Shown here: positions 34,014 through 43,400 of the stretch, one piece after another
Layout: the number at the start of each line of letters is the position of its first letter
Position numbering within the stretch: the first letter of the stretch is position 1
DNA from: an uncultured Lachnospiraceae bacterium
GTDB lineage: Bacteria > Bacillota > Clostridia > Lachnospirales > Lachnospiraceae
Direction: 5' to 3'
Length of the DNA stretch: 64,000 bases
NCBI GenBank assembly: GCA_934339135.1
Contig: CAKRHP010000013.1
Span: forward strand, 51,568 to 115,567
The notes under the pieces: generated by a model
The model's input: only the letters and a program-made list of their open reading frames with translations
The model's database searches: none
Told to the model about the DNA's origin: nothing
Made by a program: the position numbers and the translations under genes

Positions 34014-34568
34014 ATGGTATCAGCAGGTGATTTTAGAAATGGACTTACGATCGAAGTGGAAGGCAATGTCTTTCAGGTTATCGAGTTCCAGCATGTAAAG
34101 CCGGGAAAAGGTGCAGCCTTTGTCCGTACAAAGCTTAAAAATATCAAGAGTGGCGGTGTGGTAGAGCGTACATTCCGTCCAACAGAGAAGTGTCCTCAGG
34201 CACACATTGACCGTGCGGAGATGCAGTATCTGTATAGTGATGATATGTTCCATTTTATGAACACAGAGACATATGATCAGATCGATATGACAGCAGATCA
34301 GGTAGGGGATGCATTGAAGTTTGTTAAAGAGAATGACATGGTTCAGATGCTTTCTCATAACGGAGAGGTATTTGCTATTGAGCCACCAAACTTCGTAGAG
34401 CTTGAGATTACGGAGACAGAGCCTGGATTTAAGGGTGACACAGCAACAGGTGCCAGCAAGCCGGCTACTGTTGAGACCGGTGCCGTTGTACAGGTTCCAC
34501 TGTTCGTTGAGACCGGTGACAGAATCAGTATTGACACACGTACTGGCGAGTATATGAAGAGAGTTTAA
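34014..34568 (+). CDS. efp: Elongation factor P
   Basis: EF-P binds ribosomes stalled on proline runs and speeds peptide-bond formation. The 184-residue, three-barrel protein has the loop PGKGAAF with K32 at the tip, the Bacillus-type loop, where the homologous Lys carries 5-aminopentanol. No EpmA/EpmB-type modification genes are near. The end NVSRTG-like [10 protein letters not shown] is normal. The start at 34014 has GAAGGAGG upstream; the frame back to 33972 lacks a site. It has its own promoter and terminator. Confidence 0.97.
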   Translation: MVSAGDFRNGLTIEVEGNVFQVIEFQHVKPGKGAAFVRTKLKNIKSGGVVERTFRPTEKCPQAHIDRAEMQYLYSDDMFHFMNTETYDQIDMTADQVGDALKFVKENDMVQMLSHNGEVFAIEPPNFVELEITETEPGFKGDTATGASKPATVETGAVVQVPLFVETGDRISIDTRTGEYMKRV

Positions 34569-34584
34569 ATTTCATAACGGAAAT

Positions 34585-34637
34585 AAAAGGGCGTGGTTCC
34601 GGGGAAACTTTGTTTTTTCATGGGATCACGCCTTTTG
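34585..34637 (+). terminator. Terminator after efp
   Basis: AAAAGGGCGTGGTTCC (34585-34600) pairs with GGGATCACGCCTTTT (34622-34636), with G-U pairs and a large T-rich loop. Confidence 0.82.
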
Positions 34638-34677
34638 TGTAAAATGCATTACTAAGAAATTTTCTCACGTAACCTTG

Positions 34678-34757
34678 TTGCATCTTTGGCTTCACTATGC
34701 TATGATGAATTTACAGTTAGAAATAACTAACATAAGATATGGCAGACTAACCATATC
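34678..34757 (+). promoter_or_regulatory. Flavodoxin promoter and hairpin leader
   Basis: TTGCAT (34678-34683), a 17-nt spacer and TATGAT (34701-34706). The leader that follows holds two hairpins, GTTAG/CTAAC and GATATGG (34736-34742)/CCATATC (34751-34757). No known riboswitch fits. Confidence 0.55.
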
Positions 34758-34822
34758 GGACATATTTTGTTCTTATTATGGGTATCATAGTAGGAGGCTG
34801 GAGAAAGGAAGGTTTATCAAAG

Positions 34823-35254
34823 ATGGCTAAAGTCAAGATCATTTATTGGAGTGGTACAGGGAATACAGCAGCAATGGCTGCAGCAATCGCAGAGGGGGCA
34901 AAGGAAGCCGGTGCAGAGGCAGAGCTGATTACGGCGGAAACCGCCAGCGCAGCAGATGTACAGGATGTCAAGGCGATCGCATTGGGATGTCCGTCTATGG
35001 GAGCGGAGCAGCTTGAGGAAACGATCATGGAGCCTTTGATGGAGGAACTGGATGGAGCAATTTCCGGTAAGACCGTTGTTTTGTTTGGTTCTTACGGATG
35101 GGGAAGCGGTGACTGGATGCGTGACTGGGAGGACAGAGTATCCTCTGATGGTGCATCTGTCTGGAATGGAGAAGGAATCATTGCCAACAACGCTCCGGAT
35201 GATGACGCTTTAGATTCCTGCAAGTCTGCGGGACGTGATCTTGCAGGGCTGTAA
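34823..35254 (+). CDS. Flavodoxin
   Basis: A 143-residue short-chain flavodoxin, an FMN electron carrier that replaces ferredoxin, typically under iron limitation. The phosphate-binding loop SGTGNTAAMA is at residues 10-19, the 50s loop is GCPSMGAEQLEE, and the 90s loop is FGSYGWGSGDWMRDW, with the aromatic residues that sandwich FMN. The start at 34823 follows AAAGGAAGG at 10 nt; a longer frame to 34778 lacks a good site. It has its own promoter, a structured leader and a terminator. Confidence 0.94.
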   Translation: MAKVKIIYWSGTGNTAAMAAAIAEGAKEAGAEAELITAETASAADVQDVKAIALGCPSMGAEQLEETIMEPLMEELDGAISGKTVVLFGSYGWGSGDWMRDWEDRVSSDGASVWNGEGIIANNAPDDDALDSCKSAGRDLAGL

Positions 35255-35284
35255 TAATAACAATTTGCCATTTTAGAATCGAAA

Positions 35285-35315
35285 AGAAGACTTCGTGCAG
35301 GGAGTCTTCTTTTTT
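35285..35315 (+). terminator. Terminator after the flavodoxin gene
   Basis: AGAAGACT (35285-35292) pairs with AGTCTTCT (35303-35310); a T-run follows. Confidence 0.92.
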
Positions 35316-35437
35316 GATGTGTCTTTTTTTGGAAAGAGACTTGCTTTTTTCGATGAAAGAGAGGATAATAGAAAAGTCCGAGTTTTATGAAATTTATGTA
35401 AAACGCAGAACGCGTGAGAAATAATGAGGTGAAAGGA

Positions 35438-37273
35438 ATGGATTTTAAAGTAACCATACATCGACTGCTGCTTCGCGAGGAAAAGCTGGAGATTGCAGTC
35501 AGTGCATCGGGCCCTTGGGATGAGAAGGTACGTGATCCGAAAATGACCATTATCTTTAATAATGGGGATCAGACACGACGTTTGCCGATCGTGGTCCGTT
35601 TTTATCAAAGTGAGAAGGATGGCAGTTTTTATCTGATGGCCTCTTATGATTATGTGCTGAAATACTTGTTCTATAAGCAGCCGAAGAATAAGCATATTGA
35701 GTTTTCGTTAGAATTGAGCTATGGTCATACCGTACTGGAAAGTGTGCCATTTACCGTTGATCCGGAAGATGAGAAGGCGCTGGAGCTTCTGGTGCGCGAA
35801 ACGTCCGTTGGTGTGGAGGAGTCAGAGCAGGAACGTCAGACGTATATTGAGTATGAGATGGGATTTTCGGAGGATTCCCGTCGTGTGCTTCTGGATGCTA
35901 AACCGGGACAGGAAAAGATATTTCAGCCACACAAGGGCAGACAGATCTTTAATGCCGTGATTATGTGGTTGTGGCATTTTGTATTGTTTTGCTTTTCCGT
36001 TGTATTGATTCCTGTATTTTTTGTGGATGCACTGCTGGCGGCGACCGGTTGTCAGAACAAAAACGCAAAGATTCCGGAAAATGGCATTATTTACCTGCTC
36101 AAGCATGTGCGTGCCAAAATGGATACCTTCAGCCGGATCCGTATTGGTATTCTTGCGACGAAAATGTGGATGATGGATGTGGTCAATACCATTGCGAGAC
36201 TTACCCCGATCAAAAAGAACCAGGTAGTATTCCTGTCCAACCGCCGCGACGATCTTACGGGAAACTTTGAATTTGTAAATAAATATCTGGACAGCGTACC
36301 GGAACTGGACCGTCGTTATGTGCTGGACAGCCATGAGGTGAAACAGATGCGTATCAGCAGCCTGATCCGGATGGCATGGTATTTTGGAAATGCCAAGGTG
36401 ATCCTGGTAGATGATTACTGTGAGCTTTTCTTCCGGATGCCAAGGAGAAAGGATACCTATCTGATCCAGTTATGGCATGCCTGTGGAGCTTTTAAGACTT
36501 TCGGCTGCAGCCGTATGGGCCGTCCGGGTGGACAGACCCAGAAGAGTCCGAACCATCGTAATTATGATTATGCACTGGTCAGTTCTAAGAATATCGCAAA
36601 GTTTTATGCAGAGGGCTTTGGTATTTCAGAGGATAAAGTGGCAGCCACAGGTATTCCGAGAACCGATGTATTCTTTGATCAGGCATATAAAGAGAAGGTT
36701 ACCGGTGAGTTTTATGAGAAGTATCCAAAACTTAAGGACAAAAAGATCCTGCTGTTTGCACCAACCTTCCGCGGAAATGGTAAGCTGAGCGGCTATTATC
36801 CGGTGGATCGTCTGGATGTAAATAAGCTTTATGAAGATCTGGGCAAGGAATATGCGATCATTGTCAAGCATCATCCGTTTGTCAATAACCGCAGTCATAT
36901 CCGGAAGAAATATAAGGATTATATTATTGATCTGTCAGCCAATTCGGAATTGAATGATCTTCTGTTTGTAACAGATGTGCTGATCACGGACTATTCTTCC
37001 GTTGTATTTGAGGCATCTTTGCTGGATATTCCGATGGTAATGTATGCCTATGATCTGGATCGCTATATTTCCTCCAGAGGTTTCTACTATGAGTACGAGG
37101 ATATGGCACCGGGCAAGATTGTCCGGACGTACAGTGATCTGGTAAATTGTATTGAGACACAGGACTTTGAGAATGAAAAGCTTCAAGAGTTTAAGAAGAG
37201 ATTCTTTGATGATCTGGATGGAAGATCTACCGTGCGTGCCGGTGAACTGATCGTAGAATGTACGAAGAAATAA
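35438..37273 (+). CDS. CDP-glycerol glycerophosphotransferase (TagF-like)
   Basis: A 611-residue member of the CDP-glycerol:poly(glycerophosphate) glycerophosphotransferase family, which builds wall teichoic acid or related glycerol-/ribitol-phosphate chains at the inner membrane face. The N-terminal ~180 residues are a beta-rich domain, then one or two hydrophobic segments (about 165-195, WLWHFVLFCFSVVLIPVFF). The catalytic C-terminal GT-B domain has LWHACGAFKTFG (H347 to K353), KHHP near residue 480 and TDYSSVVFEASLLDIP. The start at 35438 follows GAGGTGAAAGG. No other teichoic acid gene is adjacent. A strong bidirectional terminator follows. Confidence 0.9.
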   Translation: MDFKVTIHRLLLREEKLEIAVSASGPWDEKVRDPKMTIIFNNGDQTRRLPIVVRFYQSEKDGSFYLMASYDYVLKYLFYKQPKNKHIEFSLELSYGHTVLESVPFTVDPEDEKALELLVRETSVGVEESEQERQTYIEYEMGFSEDSRRVLLDAKPGQEKIFQPHKGRQIFNAVIMWLWHFVLFCFSVVLIPVFFVDALLAATGCQNKNAKIPENGIIYLLKHVRAKMDTFSRIRIGILATKMWMMDVVNTIARLTPIKKNQVVFLSNRRDDLTGNFEFVNKYLDSVPELDRRYVLDSHEVKQMRISSLIRMAWYFGNAKVILVDDYCELFFRMPRRKDTYLIQLWHACGAFKTFGCSRMGRPGGQTQKSPNHRNYDYALVSSKNIAKFYAEGFGISEDKVAATGIPRTDVFFDQAYKEKVTGEFYEKYPKLKDKKILLFAPTFRGNGKLSGYYPVDRLDVNKLYEDLGKEYAIIVKHHPFVNNRSHIRKKYKDYIIDLSANSELNDLLFVTDVLITDYSSVVFEASLLDIPMVMYAYDLDRYISSRGFYYEYEDMAPGKIVRTYSDLVNCIETQDFENEKLQEFKKRFFDDLDGRSTVRAGELIVECTKK

Positions 37274-37293
37274 GAAGATAAAATGAATGAATA

Positions 37294-37346
37294 AAAAGAG
37301 ACATTCCTTTTGATATTACAACATATCAAAAGGAATGTCTTTTTTA
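37294..37346. terminator. Bidirectional terminator between tagF-like gene and aroE
   Basis: AGACATTCCTTTTGATAT (37299-37316) and ATATCAAAAGGAATGTCT (37323-37340) are perfect 18-nt complements. A-rich and T-rich flanks work in both directions for the convergent genes. Confidence 0.95.
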
Positions 37347-37376
37347 TGTTAAATCAGGAATGTGTAGATCATATTT

Positions 37377-38147
37377 TTATGATTGCGTCTTCTCTGCAGC
37401 AATCTTTTGATAAATCTCGTCGATCTTAGCGGTATCTAACTTCGTATCCAGAAAAAACTCCACCGCATACAGAGCCTGTGCCACAAGCATCTCTAAGCCG
37501 GTTACAGCGGTGATCCCAAGAGATTTTGCCTGTGCGGTCAGCTTTGTTTCCAATGGATTATAGATGATATCCAGAACGGCATGACATTTCGTAAATGGTG
37601 TCAGATCCAGAGGGGAGGCGTCCATATTCGGATACATTCCGACCGGAGTGGTATTGACGATCACATCTGCATCCGTATGGTGTGCCAGGCATTCCTCATA
37701 AGTGATGGTGTCCGGAGTATCCCGGCGGGAAACCAGCTTGATCTCGGCGGCATCCAGATGCTTCAATACGGCGATAATGGCTTTGGCGGCACCTCCGTTG
37801 CCAAGGACAAGACATTTACAGTCCCTGATCCGGATGTTATGCTTCTCGATCATATAAAGAAAACCGGAAAAATCTGTATTATGTCCCTCCAGGCGACCAT
37901 CATTGTTGACGATCGTATTGACGGCACCGATGGATGCCGCATTGTCATCCATGCTGTCCAAATAAGGGATCACGTCCTTCTTATAAGGGATTGTGACATT
38001 GATCGCCTTGAAATCGTGCTTTTTCATAAAATTATCGAAATCCTCCCGGCTCACGGGACAGAGATCGTAGGTGTAATCGGCGAGTAGCTCATGAATCTCC
38101 TTTGAGTAGCTGTGACCGAGTTTTTCTCCAAGTAATCCGTATTCCAT
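37377..38147 (-). CDS. aroE: Shikimate dehydrogenase
   Basis: AroE reduces 3-dehydroshikimate to shikimate with NADPH. The 256-residue protein starts MEYGLLGEKLGHSYSKEIHE with the SxS-type substrate site, then NVTIPYKKDVIPYLD (catalytic Lys), GHNTDFSGF (catalytic Asp), the dinucleotide loop VLGNGGAAKAI, and NTTPVGMYPN. The start at 38147 has GGAGG 6 nt upstream on the minus strand; the frame to 38174 has no site. It stands alone, and its upstream region ends at the second palindromic element. Confidence 0.95.
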   Translation of the reverse strand: MEYGLLGEKLGHSYSKEIHELLADYTYDLCPVSREDFDNFMKKHDFKAINVTIPYKKDVIPYLDSMDDNAASIGAVNTIVNNDGRLEGHNTDFSGFLYMIEKHNIRIRDCKCLVLGNGGAAKAIIAVLKHLDAAEIKLVSRRDTPDTITYEECLAHHTDADVIVNTTPVGMYPNMDASPLDLTPFTKCHAVLDIIYNPLETKLTAQAKSLGITAVTGLEMLVAQALYAVEFFLDTKLDTAKIDEIYQKIAAEKTQS

Positions 38148-38266
38148 AATTATCCTCCATACATAAAATGACAAATCTCATTTGCTATTATACGTTATTT
38201 CATTTTGAAAAACCAGTATGAAATGTGGTACAATGTACGAAAAGACAAATGAAAGAAATATAATAT

Positions 38267-38798
38267 ACTCAAGCTTCGCACATCAATTATCGTGATGAGT
38301 TCATAATATTTCTTATGTCTCAGAGAAATGATTATAGATTTTTGCCTCAGGATGTCTGATACACCGTGAAGCTGTGACATCAAAATTGACGCAGATCAGT
38401 AGGATTTCTGAAAAGTCTTTGCTTTGCAATGTTTCGATGAATACGTGTCTGGACGACTGAGCCTCCAGGGTGGAATCAGTCATTTCGACAGGCACGCTCC
38501 CGCTACAATGCGCTACGCAGCACTACATAGCATCCTACAAAACAGGATGCAAGTAGTGGCGAGCGCAAGTGCCTTACGAAACACCTGAATTCCACCCGGA
38601 GGCAAGTACGGGAAGACACGTTTATCGAACATCGAAACAGCAAAGCAATTAGACTTTTCGAAATCCGTAAGTGACAAGACAATTTTGATGTCACCCGCTC
38701 ACGGTCGTTCAAGTAATCAAAGGCAAAAATCATATCGACACTTTGAACATAAGAAATATTATGGGTACAGCAATATGTTGCATGTGCGAAGCTTGAGT
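38267..38798. repeat. Long palindromic (hairpin) element, copy 2
   Basis: The ends are a perfect 17-bp inverted repeat: ACTCAAGCTTCGCACAT (38267-38283) and its complement (38782-38798). A second perfect pair is ATAATATTTCTTATGT (38303-38318) with 38747-38762. The tip is GCATCCT (38530-38536)/AGGATGC (38544-38550). The whole element is a 532-nt imperfect palindrome, related over its inner ~430 nt to copy 1 in inverted orientation. Shared words include GCCTCC, ACGTGTCT and GCAAAGCAAAGA-like stretches. Its right end lies 12 nt before the AAAGGAG ribosome site of the S66 peptidase gene, so it occupies that gene's promoter region. It accounts for the gene-free stretch after aroE. Confidence 0.9.
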
Positions 38799-38820
38799 AA
38801 TATACAAAAGGAGATAACAT

Positions 38821-39870
38821 ATGAGATATCCGGATAGTTTACCTGCGGGCGGCACCATTGGCTGTATTGCACCATCCTTCGGCTGTAATATTGAGCCTTA
38901 CCGGAGTGCCTTCGACAATGCATTAAAGACATGGCAGCAGATGGGATACCGCACAGTGCTTGGACCAAACTGTTATGAGGGGAGCGGGATCGGCATCAGC
39001 AATACCCCGGAGAAATGCGGGGCGGAGGTCAATCACTTCTTTACAGAGGAGGATTGTGATATTATTCTTTCCTGCGGCGGTGGAGAATTAATGTGTGAGG
39101 TGGTTTCCCACATTGATTTTGAGCGGATCGCCAGAGCAAAAGCAAAATGGTATATGGGATTTTCGGATAATACCAATCTGACCTTCCTGCTGCCGACATT
39201 GTGTGATACCGCTGCGATTTATGGCCCCTGTGCGCCGGCATTTGGTATGCGGGAATGGCATCCGGCACTGCAGGATGCGTGGAATTTGCTTTCCGGCAGG
39301 ATAACGGAAGTGCATGGGTATCCCCTCTGGGAGAGGGAGTCCCTAAAGGATGAGGAGCATCCGCTGGAGCCGTACCATGTGACAGAAGAAAAGAAGCTGG
39401 TGATCTTCGATGAAACCGGCAGGCGTATAGATGGGGAAAAAATGTCGTTCCGGGGACGTCTGATCGGCGGCTGTCTTGACTGCCTGGATACATTGGTGGG
39501 AACAAGATTTGACCGTGTCGGTGCATTTCATGAGCGGTATCAGGAGGATGGCATCATCTGGTTTATGGAGTCATGCGACCTAAATCCGATGGGGATCCGG
39601 AGAGCTCTCTGGCAGTTAAAGGAAGCAGGATGGTTCCGGCATGTGAAGGGCTTCCTGATCGGCAGACCATTATGCTTTGGAGAAGAGTTTTTGGGCCTGG
39701 ATCAGTATGAAGCGGTATATGGAGTGCTGGGAGAGTACCATGTGCCGATAGTCATGGATGTGGATCTTGGCCATCTGCCGCCATCCATGCCTGTGATCAG
39801 TGGTGGAATGGCAGAGGTGAGTCTGGACCCATCCGGGAACGGAACCGAGATCGGGATCAAATATTTATAA
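38821..39870 (+). CDS. S66 family peptidase (LD-carboxypeptidase/MccF-like)
   Basis: A 349-residue serine peptidase of family S66, which includes LdcA (cleaves the L,D bond of murein tetrapeptides in recycling) and MccF (microcin C immunity). The triad is S115 in MGFSDNTN, E250 in WFMESCDLNP and H318 in DLGHLPPSMP. The length fits the MccF/LD-carboxypeptidase-like branch, so substrate assignment between muropeptides and aminoacyl-nucleotides stays open. It lacks a signal peptide and is therefore cytosolic. AAAGGAG lies 8 nt before the ATG. The palindromic element ends just upstream and may affect expression. Confidence 0.87.
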   Translation: MRYPDSLPAGGTIGCIAPSFGCNIEPYRSAFDNALKTWQQMGYRTVLGPNCYEGSGIGISNTPEKCGAEVNHFFTEEDCDIILSCGGGELMCEVVSHIDFERIARAKAKWYMGFSDNTNLTFLLPTLCDTAAIYGPCAPAFGMREWHPALQDAWNLLSGRITEVHGYPLWERESLKDEEHPLEPYHVTEEKKLVIFDETGRRIDGEKMSFRGRLIGGCLDCLDTLVGTRFDRVGAFHERYQEDGIIWFMESCDLNPMGIRRALWQLKEAGWFRHVKGFLIGRPLCFGEEFLGLDQYEAVYGVLGEYHVPIVMDVDLGHLPPSMPVISGGMAEVSLDPSGNGTEIGIKYL

Positions 39871-39900
39871 ATATTTAATAGAATATATTTGTGTTGTATA

Positions 39901-39929
39901 TTGACGCAGAACGAAAAGAGGAATATACT
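39901..39929 (+). promoter_or_regulatory. Promoter of the marR-RND operon
   Basis: TTGACG (39901-39906), a 17-nt spacer and TATACT (39924-39929). Confidence 0.78.
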
Positions 39930-39961
39930 TCAAAATTGAATAGTTCAATTTTGAAGTATAT
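39923..39961 (+). promoter_or_regulatory. 18-bp perfect inverted repeat operator of the marR-RND operon
   Basis: ATATACTTCAAAATTGAA (39923-39940) and its exact complement (39944-39961) are separated by TAG. The repeat covers the -10 box and the start site. The first downstream gene is a MarR regulator, whose family binds such AT-rich palindromes, so autorepression is very likely. Confidence 0.85.
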
Positions 39962-39980
39962 TTGTTTTTGGAGGAATCAA

Positions 39981-40442
39981 ATGAAGGATTATTTATGTGA
40001 AGCAGAGGATTTTCAACGTTATTTTGAGAAAGCCAGTGAGCAGGTCTGCCGGAAATACGGAATTACCGTGATCGGCTTGCAGATTCTGACGTTTCTGGGG
40101 GATAATCCGGAGCGGAATACAGCGAAGGATATCTGCCGCTGCCGTTGTATCAAAAACAGCATAGCATCGATGACCATTGATAAACTGGTGAACCGGGGAT
40201 ATATCGTCAGGGAAAGTGATGCGAAAGACCGACGGATTCAACGATTGAAACTTACCGGTGAGGCGGATCCTATCGTCAAAGACGGAAGAAAAATGCGGGA
40301 ACAGTTTACAGAGCTGATCTTTGAGGATTTCAGCCGGGAGGAGATGGATCTGTTTTTGTCGATGATCGACAGGATTTGTGATTCTGTGAGAAGAAGAGTA
40401 GACAGCTACAATGACAACAAAAAAGAGGGAAAAGGAGAATAG
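39981..40442 (+). CDS. MarR-family transcriptional regulator
   Basis: A 153-residue winged-helix regulator. The recognition region NTAKDICRCRCIKNSIASMT and the wing VNRGYIVRESDAKDRRIQRL (DxRxxR) match MarR. The Cys-rich CRCRC stretch in the DNA-binding helix is unusual and could sense oxidants or metals, which is only an inference. The start at 39981 has GGAGG 6 nt upstream; the frame back to 39891 runs through the operator. It ends 2 nt before the RND gene and evidently controls it through the upstream palindrome. Confidence 0.88.
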   Translation: MKDYLCEAEDFQRYFEKASEQVCRKYGITVIGLQILTFLGDNPERNTAKDICRCRCIKNSIASMTIDKLVNRGYIVRESDAKDRRIQRLKLTGEADPIVKDGRKMREQFTELIFEDFSREEMDLFLSMIDRICDSVRRRVDSYNDNKKEGKGE

Positions 40443-40444
40443 TC

Positions 40445-43400
40445 ATGCCAAAATTTAGTGTAAAAAGACCATATGTGATCCTGGTGGCGGTTGTGATGGT
40501 ACTGGTACTTGGTGGTGTCAGCTTCAGTAAAATGACCACAGACCTGCTGCCGAATATGAATATGCCATATATGATGGTGATCACTACATATCCGGGAGCA
40601 TCACCGGAAAAGGTGGAGACGGAGCTTACAGATGTCATTGAAAATGGTGTAGGAACCGTAAACGGTGTCAAGGAAGTTACCAGCACATCAAGTGAAAACT
40701 ACAGCATGGTAGTATTGGAGTTTGAAGATGACACGAATATGGACAGTGCTATGGTTAAGGTGACATCAGCAGTCAATCAGCTGGATCTGCCGGACAATGT
40801 GGACAATCCTATGGTTATGGAGCTTTCGGCTGATATGATGTCTACCATGATGGTCAGTGTGGATTATAAGGGCAAAAAGGGATATGAGCTGACACAGTAT
40901 GTGCAGGACAATATCATTCCGGAACTGGAACGTCAGGATGGCGTTGCAAGTGTCAAGGCATCCGGCCTGGTGGAGAAATCTGTGGAGGTAAAGCTTAACC
41001 AGGATAAGATTGACGACATCAATGGAAAGATTCTGGAAAAGACCGACAGCACCCTCAAGGATGCACGGAAAAAGATTGACGATGCCCAGAAGAAGCTGGA
41101 TGATGGCAAGAAAAAGCTGGAGGAGCAGAAGGAAAGCTTGAGCGCACAGCAGACGGATAAGAGCAATGAGCTGGCCAAATTCAGTAAAATGATGGATCAG
41201 GCAATGGCGAACAAGGAGGCATATTCCTCTCAGGTAACCAGTCTCAAAGCAAGCCAGACAGCTTTAAATGCAGAGCTTGCCGCTTATAAGAAAAATAAGA
41301 TCAAGGCATCCTATGATCAGATCAATGCCTCCTTTTCGGCAGCCAGAAAGTCTCTGGAGTCCGGGGATGGCTACAAGGCAATCTATGATCAGGTATACCA
41401 GCAGGTTCTGATTGCAGCAGTGCAGAATGCCATGGATCAGAGCGGTACGAAAACTAACGTTACAGCAGACAACGTGAATCATTTGCTGAGTCAGATGGGA
41501 AGCGCTGCGGATGAGATCAAAAAAGCGGTTGCCCAGACGGCAGAGACAACCACAAAGCAGCAGGTTGAGAAGCAGCTGGAGAGTATTCCGACAGATGCAA
41601 AGGATGCGATTGATCATCCGGATAAATTAACGGCAATGCAGGATATGATGAAACAGCAGGGGCAGGCAGATGCGGCAAAGAATCTGACTAAGAAGAATCT
41701 GCAGACTATGTATGACATCGTCAATACAAGGATTCCACAGATCAACACAGAGCTTGCCAATCTGAAGATCAAGATCAAGACGGCCGAGGCGGTTTTGGCA
41801 CAGGTGGAGAAATCCATCAAGAAGGCGGAAGGCAAATATGAGCAGGTAGAAGCCGGAAAGATTACGGCAGCAGCGGCATTTGGTGCGGCTAATGCCCAGA
41901 TCGCCTCTGCGGAGAGCACACTGGATAACAGCAGCAAGGAGTTGGAGAAGGCGAGAAAGTCTTATGAGAAGTCAAGAAAAGAAGCGTTAAAGAAGGCAAA
42001 TCTGGACCAGCTTCTGACGCAGGATCAGTTATCCAATATCCTGACAGCAGAGAACTTCTCTATGCCGGCCGGTTATATCAGCGAGGATGGAACACAGTAT
42101 CTGATCAAGGTTGGTGACGAGTATAATAATATCAAGGAGCTGAAAAATACACTTCTGACCAATATGAAAGACATTGGGGATATCCGCCTTTGTGATGTGG
42201 CAGATGTCACGGTGATCGACAATTCGGAGGATAATTACGCCAAGGTCAACGGAAATGATGCAGTCATCTTAAGTGTTTCCAAGTCAAGTACTGCAGGTAC
42301 CTCTGCCGTGTCCAAACGATGCGGACAGAAGATTAAGGAATTACAGAAGAAGGATAAAAACCTTCATGTTGTCAATCTGATGGATCAGGGAGATTACATT
42401 AAGATCATTATCAACTCCGTATTATCTAATCTGATATTTGGAGCACTCCTTGCCGTACTGGTATTGATGCTGTTCCTGAAAGATGTACGTCCCACCGTGG
42501 TTGTTGCGTTCAGCATTCCGCTTAGCGTATTGTTTGCGATCGTGCTGATGTATTTTACAAACATTACCATGAATATTATTTCCTTATCCGGCCTGGCATT
42601 GGGAGTGGGTATGCTGGTAGATAACTCCATTGTCGTTATCGAAAATATATACCGGCTCCGCAATAAGGGCGTGCCGGCAGCAAGAGCGGCAGTCATGGGA
42701 GCTAATCAGGTAGCGGGAGCGATTTTCTCCTCTACACTGACAACGATCTGTGTATTCCTTCCGATCATCTTTACGGACGGACTGACCAGATCCATTATGC
42801 AGGATATGTGTCTGACGATCGCATACAGTCTTTCTGCCAGCTTGGTGGTTGCGCTGACGGTGGTGCCAAGTATGAGTGCGACAGTCCTCAAAAAGGAAAA
42901 TACAAAGAAGCATCGTTTCTTTGATGCTGTATTAAATGCATATGAAAAGGCAGCACGTTTTTCTTTGTCCCATAAGGCTGTAGTGCTGGTGGGATCTCTG
43001 GTGCTCCTGATATTCTGTGTGATCCAGGTATTCCGTATGGGCATCGTTATGATGCCGGATATGGCAAGCGAGCAGATGTCCATCTCGGCAACGATGCCAA
43101 AGGAGAATTCTACAAAAGAGGATCACGAGACAGCAGATCAGATTCTGGATCTTGTCAGCAAAACGAAAGGGGTAGACACGGTGGGTGGTGTTATGACATC
43201 CGGAACATCGATGATGTCAACGGACGACAAGTCCTACACCTTTGAGGTTCTTCTGGATAAGAAATATGCCAGGAAAAATAAAGAGATTGCAGATGAGATC
43301 GAGAAGAAACTGCAGAAGATGAATCTGGATGACTATACCGTATCTGCTTCCAATATGGATATGTCCAGTATGCTTGGCTCCGGTCTGGATATTGAAATAT

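Noticed and set aside
38487..38493. TTCGACA inside palindromic copy 2 as a Spo0A box
   Set aside because: A single 7-mer in a repeat, without promoter context or a partner box.
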